Shown: positions 56,901 to 64,000 of the stretch, piece after piece
How positions within the stretch are numbered: the stretch's first letter is position 1
Layout: each line of letters starts with the position of its first letter
Position numbers and translations under genes: made by a program
Assembly: GCA_002633005.1 (NCBI GenBank)
Contig: NMRA01000220.1
Location: forward strand, 267,689 to 331,688
Reading direction: 5' to 3'
DNA from: Phoronis australis
Taxonomy: Eukaryota > Phoronida > Phoronidae
DNA: 64,000 nucleotides
Notes under the pieces: generated by a model
The model's database searches: none
What the model saw: only the letters and a program-made list of their open reading frames with translations
What the model was told of the DNA's origin: nothing

Positions 56901-59900
56901 AATGTACTGCACTTTTTAATGTTACTAAGCCATGGAAAAGTTGAAAAATATCACAGTATTGTTCATAGATATATATCAGAAGCATTATATTATTGCATAC
57001 TATTATACTGATGTTATCAGAATGAAACAGTTCTTGAAATCTAGTAGTTTCAAATCTCGTGTTAAAAGTTTTAGCTTTTAGTTGACTAAGTGTAATTGAG
57101 TTATCTACCGTGATGATTTTGCAGCTAACGTAAGCAAGGCGTGGAAATAATTCCACGATGGCACGTCTATACTCCAACTAACTCCCGTAAACTCCAGTTC
57201 AGGACCAGAAGACCCCTAACCCGTGATACCAATCCACACGTTTTCACCCCTGAACTCTACATGCGCACCGGAAAGGCTTCATACATGATGACCAAAGTCC
57301 ATTGCCAAGGACTACATTCTATAACCATACCCCTAATTTGCAGCTAGAAGAACGGCATGGCTTTGGGATCAGGTCCCGTTACTTGGTCAATATGTATGGA
57401 GTTTTTTCGGTGCCTTAATCGAGTGTAGGGATTTGGTGACTGCTAATCCGGGACTGGAGTTTAGAGAATCGTAACTGGAACTTAGATGCGCTTGCACAGA
57501 CAGTATTATCACCCCTCTATAATTACATGTAGTTGAACACTGTGCTTCGTGGAAATGCATTTCATGAATCGTGGTTACCTTGTAATTAATTACAATTGTT
57601 AGATTCACGTGCATAACTTACATCTGGATTAATTGTATCTGTTGCGAGAGCATTCGACACGAATAATGTCTACCCGTATTTGCATAAAGTATAAGTTATG
57701 CAAACTTTGATGTAAGGACTTGCAAACTGATTTCAATGAAGTCACTGACCACGAAAGCATGTGTGCCAATATCCAGATGATCCTCATGTACATGGAGTGC
57801 CCCAGAAGATAGTTAGGAACTGGAACATAATTTTGGATAATGGTGGTCATCATTTGCATAAATTATGCAGATTTGTCATGTAACAGCTTTCAAACGGATT
57901 TCATTAAATTAATTGGTCATAGAAACATACGACAAGAAGTATTAATATTTACCTGTAGTGCTTTGTATCCCAGCTATAAGCCAAGCAGATTTTAAACAAA
58001 GACCTTAAATTGAGTGAATTATGCAAATTTACGATTTATCCACCTGTAACATATCTCTGTTGAATTCACTGACCTTAGAAATTAGGTAGAGCATCAAAAT
58101 GATCTACCTATGGCGCTTGATAAGGAAGTCATAAACAAAAACAGAATTTTGCATCATGACAGCCTCTTAGTTTGCATATTCAAAAAATGTTCCAGGTTTG
58201 TCAAGATTACCACCCAACTAAAATGCTTCATGGGAGCTACCTCGACATGAAACCATCAAAAAACCTAAAACTTCCAAGGTTGTCTTAGTACCCTATGGGT
58301 GGCTACAAGTCTAGACGGGGGTTCACTAATTACATTAGCGGCGTGTATTTTGGTGCTTTCCATTGAGGGGGTTTATCCCTCGCTGTTGTTTTTAATAGTC
58401 ATTTTGTTTGGTTTTGACTTTCACGGGTATTCGCAGTCTTTGTGTTCACTAACTGGGAATTTTGGAACATATAATCAAGCATCATTGTGTGTAAAACCTT
58501 ATTAGAAACATGCGCGCACCCAGCCTAAAAATGGGGGCTAAAATGTTTGAGAATGTGGACATTTTACTAAGACTCACGGGGTAAATTCAGAGCTATGAAT
58601 TGTACATTCGCCGAATTTTGGTATCTGCTACCTTTTAGTGGACTTTTTATCGTTTTCTACTTTTTTCGGAGTATTTGTTTCTCTGAGGCAGACCTTTTTG
58701 TCCACTTCGCTAAATGGGGGGTGGGAGGGGGCTCTTTCGAGCCTCCTGAGCCCCCCGGGTGCGCGCATGGAAATTTTCAAGTTTATTCCATGAGTTCTTT
58801 CAACCTACATGTATATTTTGTCGAAAATTGCAAGATGTATTATTGGAAAGTAGAAATCAGTTACGTAGATGCAGGAATGTTACGGAAAAAGCTGTAATTA
58901 CGTTTGTAGCTTACAATGCATCACGATACTCTGGCCAAGTCGTGTGCGATCTTGCGTTTTAATATCCTCATGTCCCCGGGGTGCACGCCAGGATCTCGAT
59001 GGACATACATGTACATGTACAAGGCGGTGACTGGACAGATGATAACCGTGATGGCCCTATAAACTTGATGCCATTTGTTGGTTATCCCTAGCGCTGACCA
59101 GATTCAGCATGTCGCAACAGGGAGGCAATCACAATTTTTGCACGAAAAATGTTCGCGAGATGCTTCAAATGTCGTGCCAACAGCGTTGTTTTTGGTCATG
59201 CCCTGAGAACCCCTTAGTCTATGCTAGATAAAGGGCGGGCTGTGGTGTGTGTGTGTAGAGTGGAATGAATGCCTTGGTACACTAATATGTTGTCGGGTAG
59301 TACATGTATTTGTCTCCATATATTTTACATTTCTTCAGTTTCACCACAATTTGTTCCCATGACTTACAGAACGGTCTAGTCCCATTCGTTGAGCCTCAGG
59401 TTCTGATGGAAGGGCAACACGACCTTCAAACAGCGCAGAAAGTAACTGAGCAAGTTCTATCACACGTGTATGAAGCGCTTAACCGACACCACGTCTATCT
59501 GGAAGGAAGTTTGCTAAAACCCAACATGGTCACCGCTGGGGACCGTTGCCCCACAAAGTATTCTCCGCAGGAGGTGGCGCGTGCCACAGTAGAAGCCTGT
59601 CGCCGTACCGTTCCTGTCGCTGTGCCAGGTATTGCATTCTTGTCTGGCGGTCTATCCGAGGAAGACTCCACTACGTTTATGGAGGCCATCACCAAGGACC
59701 CGGGTCGTAAGCCGTGGGCGATGACGTTTTGCTTCGGTCGAGCCCTTCAGAAGTCAGTGTTGAAACTGTGGGGAGGTGAAGACAGGAACATTTCTGCTGC
59801 ACAGACCCAGCTTCTAAAGCGGGCAAAGGTAACTTAGCTGTAGTAGCGTTCCTATGATATAGCTGCTTTTCTCCTAGGCAACACGTAACCCATTGGTTGG

Positions 59901-62478
59901 CCGGTTAGGGGCTACTCAATACTTCCCATCGCATTCTGTACGAATTTCGTGTATTTTAAAACGGGCGGTAGGCCAAATCCGGTCACCGATTAGGAGTTTT
60001 ACCTCATCAAAATACATTCCACACTTAAAACTATCACTTAAAAAGGCGCTTACTTTTTTCAGTGGTCATTTCTACTTCTACACAAAGTATTTCAACTGAG
60101 TCACGTGAGTTAGGCAAAGGCTAGCGCGAGACTGAGCAAATCTCGTGACGCTGGCGCATGACACTTGCAAAATAGCATGGGAAGGTATCAGGTGAAATTT
60201 ATAAGATTTTCTGTCCCTTGGACTTTTAATTCGTCAACATGCGCGATTTCACGTAACTTCCTCAAAATGGCACCCGGTAAGAGAAACTCGAGCAAACCCG
60301 CGACCGATTTTCATCGATTTGTTTAAATTATCTTGACTGGATCGTCTCCAGACTTATGGTATGTGTTAATTATAATCCCATGTTCATATATGCATGTTTC
60401 ATTTGATTTTATCTCCTGTACTTTGAAATTCGTAACTTTTTGTGGGGATGTACTATCGCAAGAGCCGCGATGTAATTGCCTACATTTCTCCCTGTTGAAC
60501 AAGATGAAAAACGGAAAAAGTATTAAGCCTTTTTCTCTCATCATATTTTCCTCATATTGTTCCTCACCGTTGTACATGTAGGATTCTAATTCTTTCCCAA
60601 CTCAAGTCACACGTAATACGCACATGCGCTGTTTTTGATTTTGGTTAGCCGACCCAAATTTGTACGTCGCTCATTGTCTCAACGTTCTTGTTGGTAACGG
60701 AAGTGGAATCATATCACAGTAAAGGATATTACGAGATCGATTTTGTGAGAGTATTTGGCCCAATTCTGTTCTCTTGTTTAGTCAAAAACACGATGGCAAC
60801 TTTAAGTTTCATTTGTTGTCCTAAATATAGGATAGGCCAATTAAGGCATTTGCGAGTGTGGTATTGTCTGGGCAATATCTTATTTAATTTAGTCTTCTTT
60901 TCCAAGCTCATTTATTTGACATTGTCATTGTCATTGTCTCAGGGACAGACATCACTGCACATTGGACAGGTCCACAAGTGCTCAGTCCTTCTCTGCAGCA
61001 GCCAAGAAAGAGTCGCACTGCTTATGGTTCCCATGTTGAGCTGGTTAATCCGATATCTACTTTCTCCACGTAAGGTGGTTCTGATGCCGCTTCCTGTGAC
61101 AACATGAAGCTCAGTTAGTCTTTGGTGCTTTCTGAGGGAGCCTCCACCTCCTGGTCTTTCAGTGCCATCAAAACATCCTTCTCGCTCCAAGTGACATCTT
61201 CCAAAAGTTATGCCTTTCCTGCCAGGTTATCTGCTCTTTCATTCCCCCGTCACTCCAGCATGTCCAGGGGTAAACAACCACACCAGTTGTTTCAGCCTGC
61301 ATCCTTCTATTGCTTCCTTCCATTCTGGTTTAATGAAGCCACTCTTGATTTTGCTTAGCATGCTCTGCAAGTCCGTAGCAATCACTGCCCCTCTGTAGCT
61401 GGTGGTGCAGAGCCATCCGAGAGCTGCTGTGACTGCCTGCTCTTCCATCCGCTGGTTGTCATCAAGTATGCACCACTTTGCTCTGCAGCACACCGACCTG
61501 CCACGCGTGCTGTGAATTCCCAGCCTGATTTGACACCCCTGACGACTAACCCATCCGTGAAGATAATGGCATCCGTTGGTTTACTGTTCTCTTCAATGAG
61601 TGCACAGACCTCAGTGTTCACAACTATTCCACTGCGTTCTCGGCATCCCCGCCAGTGTGATGACAACCTTCGTGCAATTAGCCAATGTGTCCCTAATACG
61701 TGTAGGTATCCACTCTTTGAGAAAAGGTCATTTTAATTGAGAAGGTGTTAGTGGTCCCCGGTACCCAGTATGTAGGGAAAGACTGTTTCATTAATGGGGG
61801 TACCAATGATGGCGGGAGATACCAAATTGGAGATGACAGGGCGACCAAATTGCCGGGTGGCCGGAGATCGCGGGGCTTTAAATTGGTTGTGTTGACCGGG
61901 GGACACCAAACTGGAGCGATCGGGGAGATGCCATGGCGCCTGGAGCATTGACTTGTAAGGCGGGGGGGGGGGTTACAAAACTGTTGACTGTCGAGGGGCG
62001 GCGAAATTGGCGCTTTTGATGGAGAGTGACAACGCTAGTACTGGCCAGACCTCAATGCTTTCCAAATGCATCAACATTTTGCTCTGGCACTTTCAGTTGA
62101 TTCACATAGTTTTCTTCTTTTGCCAAACAACACAATGAAAGTAAAATTTGTCAAATACAAGGTAAATCGCGTCATTCACGATCATCGTTTGTCAGCCACG
62201 GCCGTACTGAGGTGCTGACGAGGCTCTAAAATCACCAGATATATTGACTATTTTCAAAACAAATTTTGCATCCAAATACAGACTAATACACCAACAAGAA
62301 GACTTCCGCTTAAAATGCATGTTGCACGCGAAGTGTGTACTTCAGTTCAAAAATCCCAGTTTCGATTAGGAATTTTTCTGCGAGTACAGTGTTATTTCTT
62401 CGGCGCGAGTGTGTCGATGTCCATTTATTAACGTCCTTCTGTGTGTTTCAGATAAATGGTGCTGCGGTCATGGCGTAG
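47977..62478 (+). CDS. Class I fructose-bisphosphate aldolase, divergent, short C-terminus (five exons)
   Basis: Cleaves fructose 1,6-bisphosphate to two triose phosphates through a lysine Schiff base; cytosolic, glycolysis. Exons: 47977-48088, 49631-49900, 53250-53410, 59370-59828, and tentatively 62452-62478. All have GT/AG ends and compatible phases (1,1,0,0), giving 342 residues against about 363 usual. Exon 1 has [11 protein letters not shown] (catalytic Asp33 region). Exon 3 has [20 protein letters not shown] and TKWRC (Lys146, Arg148). Exon 4 has NGLVPFVEP (Glu187), [10 protein letters not shown] (Schiff-base Lys229), FLSGG and FGRALQ (Arg303). Odd points: GIKVDKG is GVNVDMG (Lys107 replaced), VEPE is VEPQ (Glu189 replaced), LKIG is LAIG, ESTGS is EPPAS. 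The last exon would end INGAAVMA and stop, without the usual tail and final Tyr. An acceptor at 47953 suggests a 5' untranslated exon upstream. All core exons are intact, so I read it as a divergent paralogue rather than a pseudogene. Confidence 0.88.
48555..48714 (+). mobile_element. MITE, CAG..CTG-type family, in aldolase intron 1
   Basis: It starts CAGGGGTGGATCAAGGATTT, has CAGGATTTTGCCCGTCA in the middle, and ends TCTAAATCTGCCACTG. It is flanked by ATTAT on both sides (48550-48554 and 48715-48719), an exact 5-base duplication. Confidence 0.9.
48762..49768. repeat. 503-bp direct duplication around a single N (probable assembly artefact)
   Basis: 48762-49264 and 49266-49768 are identical apart from about two base differences (GATATGTGACC/GATACGTGACC, CCTTTTGTG/CCTTCTGTG). 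They are joined by one undetermined base at 49265. The first copy stops abruptly in the middle of a coding exon, at GACG, exactly where its counterpart continues into GCTTTC. This is the pattern of two overlapping contigs placed side by side. Confidence 0.9.
49127..49264 (+). pseudogene. Partial duplicate of aldolase exon 2 (assembly duplication)
   Basis: Same acceptor and first 138 bases as the complete exon 49631-49900, encoding [13 protein letters not shown] to VIMYPD, then broken at the N. It has no donor site. It should not be read as an alternative exon; removing 504 bases gives a normal intron 1. Confidence 0.88.
49901..53249. other. Aldolase intron 2; little recognisable apart from a small TIR element
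   Basis: Contains the element at 50476 and, near 51725-51825, the inverted pair GCCCAGATTGTCA/TGACAATCTGGGC about 85 bases apart. The - strand frame near 52119-52457 is 112 codons but has no family features. Confidence 0.45.
50476..50836. mobile_element. 361-bp MITE with TGCCGTTTACAC ends
   Basis: The left TGCCGTTTACAC (50476-50487) is matched by the inverse GTGTAAACGGCA (50825-50836), a perfect 12-base inverted pair. The phrase CCGTTTACAC also recurs at about 50768. No target duplication was identified and there is no coding content. Confidence 0.55.
54162..54417. mobile_element. 256-bp MITE with CATGCGCGCACCC ends, copy 1
   Basis: Perfect 13-base inverted ends, CATGCGCGCACCC and GGGTGCGCGCATG, flanked by CAACC on both sides (54157-54161 and 54418-54422). 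The interior contains TTGTTTCTCTGA.G and GACCTTTTTG.CCACTTCG, shared with the copy at 58509. No coding content. Confidence 0.9.
54700..55480 (+). repeat. Imperfect tandem repeat with TGACCTTTGCACTAA core
   Basis: The phrase ATGACCTTTGCACTAA.TACCTCTTCCGGTGCA recurs near 54717, 55143 and 55390, with further shared segments between (ACATGTTGACTT, CACATCAGAATA). It runs directly into the hairpin minisatellite that follows and may be the body of the same retroposon-like array. Confidence 0.65.
55548..55975 (+). repeat. Hairpin minisatellite: five ACTCTGCGC..GCGCAGAGT units with GAATAA tracts
   Basis: Five hairpins, ACTCTGCGCTTAC followed by ACGCGCAGAGT, start near 55593, 55680, 55763, 55861 and 55944, 83-98 bases apart. 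Each is preceded by GAAGAAAAC.CAGGAACAAC and followed by (AATAAG)n. The third unit carries a TACATG insertion in its loop. Unit spacing varies because the AATAAG tracts vary. Confidence 0.9.
57620..58180 (+). repeat. Degenerate tandem repeat, about 165-200 bp unit, three units
   Basis: Each unit contains TATGCAAA/TATGCAGATTT, then GTAA....TTCAA.TTCA.T.A..CACTGACC-like sequence. Units begin near 57695, 57860 and 58020. Diverged; no coding content. Confidence 0.5.
58509..58769. mobile_element. 261-bp MITE with CATGCGCGCACCC ends, copy 2
   Basis: Same perfect 13-base inverted ends as the copy at 54162, same order of internal phrases, flanked by GAAA on both sides (58505-58508 and 58770-58773). 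Both copies lie in the same aldolase intron in the same orientation. Confidence 0.9.
59872..60100 (+). repeat. Dispersed repeat D, copy 2
   Basis: CTAGGCAACACGTAACCC, then GGTTAGGGGCTAC, CGGTAGGCCAAATCCGGTC and CCACACTTAAAACTATCA, colinear with 15958-16175 at roughly 80% by eye. Ends not defined. Confidence 0.75.
60919..61735 (-). mobile_element. Non-LTR retrotransposon 3' end with RNase H domain (5' truncated, dead)
   Basis: The - strand reads [16 protein letters not shown], then after one frameshift [24 protein letters not shown] and [13 protein letters not shown]: the motif order of the RNase H domain found behind reverse transcriptase in non-LTR elements of the I/R1/LOA type. A C-terminal HLWTCPMC follows (about 60950). 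The element ends in a short (GACAAT)n tail (60919-60938), as expected for target-primed insertion. The reverse transcriptase is absent. It lies antisense inside an aldolase intron. Confidence 0.8.
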
Positions 62479-62518
62479 GAAGAGGCTTACGTAAATGGCG
62501 TAGGAGAGGCTTACGTAA

Positions 62519-62707
62519 ATGTGCATCCTGCGGCGAAGCTTCTCGCGTTTGAATCTGTGTGGAACTCAGAAATTTCATTACGCGGCTGATCCCGTTACGG
62601 GAAAGTGTGATTTATGCAAGATTTGGGGATTTGACACAGCTAGTGATTGCTGTAGTATTATTGGTACCACGGCCTCAATAATAGTCATTTATTTCGATCA
62701 CAAGTAA
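62519..62707 (+). CDS. Candidate small Cys-rich frame with hydrophobic end (uncertain)
   Basis: A 62-codon ATG frame reads LCGTQKFHYAADPVTGKC, then DLC, DCC and a hydrophobic IIGTTASIIVIYF. The C-x-x-C spacing faintly recalls a TNF-receptor-like module before a membrane segment, but the match is weak. It starts 41 bases after the proposed aldolase stop and could equally be that gene's 3' untranslated region. Treat as unproven. Confidence 0.15.
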   Translation: MCILRRSFSRLNLCGTQKFHYAADPVTGKCDLCKIWGFDTASDCCSIIGTTASIIVIYFDHK

Positions 62708-63192
62708 TCTTGCAAGCCGTAAAACTGAAGAAAACAAAGAAGACGAAAAATAAATTAACAATAATACTATTTTGATTCGATTGATCAGTCAATGGTTAGC
62801 ACGCCTCATTCATCATATGTAGTGAAATAACGAAGTGCAAACGTTTGACAAAATACAAACCGAGGTACCTGCCAACTACGTGCTTGGTCAACGGAAACTT
62901 GGGCCTTGGATGCAACTTCGGACCTGAAAACGGCAAATGGTTGGAATTTTTTCTCCCGATCGAAAGACACGTTGGTTCAACTATATTTCTCTCGTGATCA
63001 CAAATGATATTTGCGCCATCACATTGCGCTTTGCGCCATCACGTTGTTCATCAGTCAGTCTGCTTGCAATGAACACCACCAGCTTGAGCTGAAATTACGT
63101 AGGCCTACGTTCCTAATACAACACTCGAAATGTGCTCGCTCAAGAACAGAAAATTGAATTTCACGTGACTTAGCTCGACACTCGACAACAAA
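62708..63192. other. No gene seen
   Basis: AT-rich flank of aldolase. The phrase TTGCGCCATCAC is repeated at about 63012 and 63030. AATAAA occurs near 62749 and could be the aldolase polyadenylation signal. Confidence 0.4.
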
Positions 63193-63375
63193 ATGTCCGG
63201 TCACACCGCCCAAAATTGTGAAAGTTTACTAGAAGCGTTTGTGCCTGACCCTATTGGACGATATTCGAGTGGTCTCAACAAAACTAAGGTGTCGGTCTCG
63301 GGAGCCTGTTGTAAAATCACAATTCCGCCAAATTTTACGTTTAAAAAGTTCTATGTGATTGAATTGAATGTACAT
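63193..63375 (+). CDS. Candidate first coding exon of an unknown gene
   Basis: ATG in a fair context (ACAAAATGTC) opens a 61-codon frame, MSGHTAQNCESLLEAF onward, ending at a GTAAGT donor (63376). I recognise no family. It would need downstream exons beyond the window. Low confidence. Confidence 0.22.
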
Positions 63376-64000
63376 GTAAGTATACAGGTTTGTTACGTAG
63401 ATAGATGATGAGGCCCTCACGTACCGCTCGGCCGTATGAAAACGTGTGTATACATGTACAACAATCAACACATGCATGTACATGTAGGAATATGCACAGA
63501 TAATCCGACTATCATACATCAAGTATCCACTATCCAACCAACTACCGTTTTAATGAGCTGATCAGTAATAGTGCAACTCACAGTCTCCGCAAATTCACGA
63601 GGACTCCGCAGGTGAAATGTCTGGGAGCCGAGTGATCGCCGAGAAGAACCTGTTAATAACTTGAAAAAACATAGTTCGCGTGATGAAATAAACAAGAGGA
63701 TATATGTACAGTACGGGGTATCATCTACTTCTTATCTCATTATTCATGAACCAGGTAGTCGAGTGAACTTTTCAAAAATTAATAAGTCCTCAAAAGCAAC
63801 AAGTCATCCCTAGCTCTGTTTCGTTTTCTTTTTTGCCTGTACGCTAGCTGTTGGTTCCACATGCAGGCCCGTGGGAAGGTAAAAATTATTGGGGGAAGGG
63901 GGTACACACCAAGTCCTCTTCCCCAACTCACCTCCTTCCTATCGCCACTCCCCCCCCCCTTGTTCGCTGGATGTCACCGTATTTTTACTGACCCCCCTCG
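63376..64000. other. No gene seen; G/C-run repeat at the end
   Basis: Contains ACATGTACATGTA tracts near 63450-63490. From about 63864 (CAGGCCCGTGGGAAGG, then G- and C-runs) there is probably the left part of another MITE cut by the window edge. Confidence 0.35.

Larger units (their letters stand above)
53411..59369. other. Aldolase intron 3, repeat-rich
   Basis: Holds two copies of a 256-261-bp MITE, three tandem-repeat regions and otherwise AT-rich sequence. No additional exon with aldolase similarity is missing between exons 3 and 4, since the protein alignment runs through without a gap. Confidence 0.6.
59829..62451. other. Aldolase intron 4 (if the last exon is right)
   Basis: Contains dispersed repeat D, a retrotransposon fragment and a G-rich tract near 61750-61980 with repeated ACCAAATTGG-like phrases. 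A tandem pair of GGCGTAGGA.GAGGCTTACG units spans the end of the proposed last exon. Confidence 0.45.

Overview
This is a stretch of a eukaryotic nuclear genome, most likely from a marine invertebrate deuterostome (hemichordate, amphioxus or echinoderm grade; the species cannot be fixed from sequence alone). The reasons are intron-containing animal genes with GT/AG splice sites, a nicotinic receptor subunit of the alpha-9/10 type, abundant ACATGTA-type simple repeats, and several DNA-transposon families (Kolobok-like and P-like elements with THAP domains, many MITEs). There is no sign of prokaryotic, viral or organellar sequence.

Three protein genes are supported, all on the + strand. (1) Positions 1-11840 hold the 3' part of a nicotinic acetylcholine receptor alpha subunit: six exons running from the ligand-binding domain to the end of M4, with the 5' end outside the window. 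(2) Positions 23043-30290 hold one uninterrupted 2,415-codon reading frame. It encodes an unrecognised protein with an N-terminal membrane anchor and a very long, Ser/Asn-rich, apparently disordered tail. (3) Positions 47977-62478 hold a five-exon class I fructose-bisphosphate aldolase gene of a divergent type, with a very short C-terminus. Two further short reading frames near 62.5 and 63.2 kb are only candidates.

The rest is dominated by mobile DNA. Three related Kolobok-like copies (TTAA target sites, TTAAAGG ends, THAP and P2X7-tail-like coding remnants) lie at 16.2-18.7, 18.76-20.25 and 39.75-44.86 kb. The third is split by a 157-bp MITE and by a 2.97-kb P-like THAP element. A 0.35-kb internally deleted relative of that P-like element lies at 30.9-31.2 kb. 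A 1.7-kb TIR element sits inside another MITE (31.9-33.8 kb), and directly beside it is a 4.3-kb element with about 200-bp inverted ends (33.86-38.16 kb). Smaller items are a 5' truncated non-LTR retrotransposon RNase H region (60.9-61.7 kb, - strand), a tRNA-like Pol III promoter, foldback hairpins, and several minisatellites.

Two single-N joints (8726 and 49265) are each flanked by near-identical direct repeats of about 0.63 and 0.50 kb. They look like unmerged contig ends; the second falsely duplicates part of aldolase exon 2. The genes show no functional link to one another: a channel subunit, an unknown membrane protein and a glycolytic-type enzyme are simply neighbours separated by repeats.
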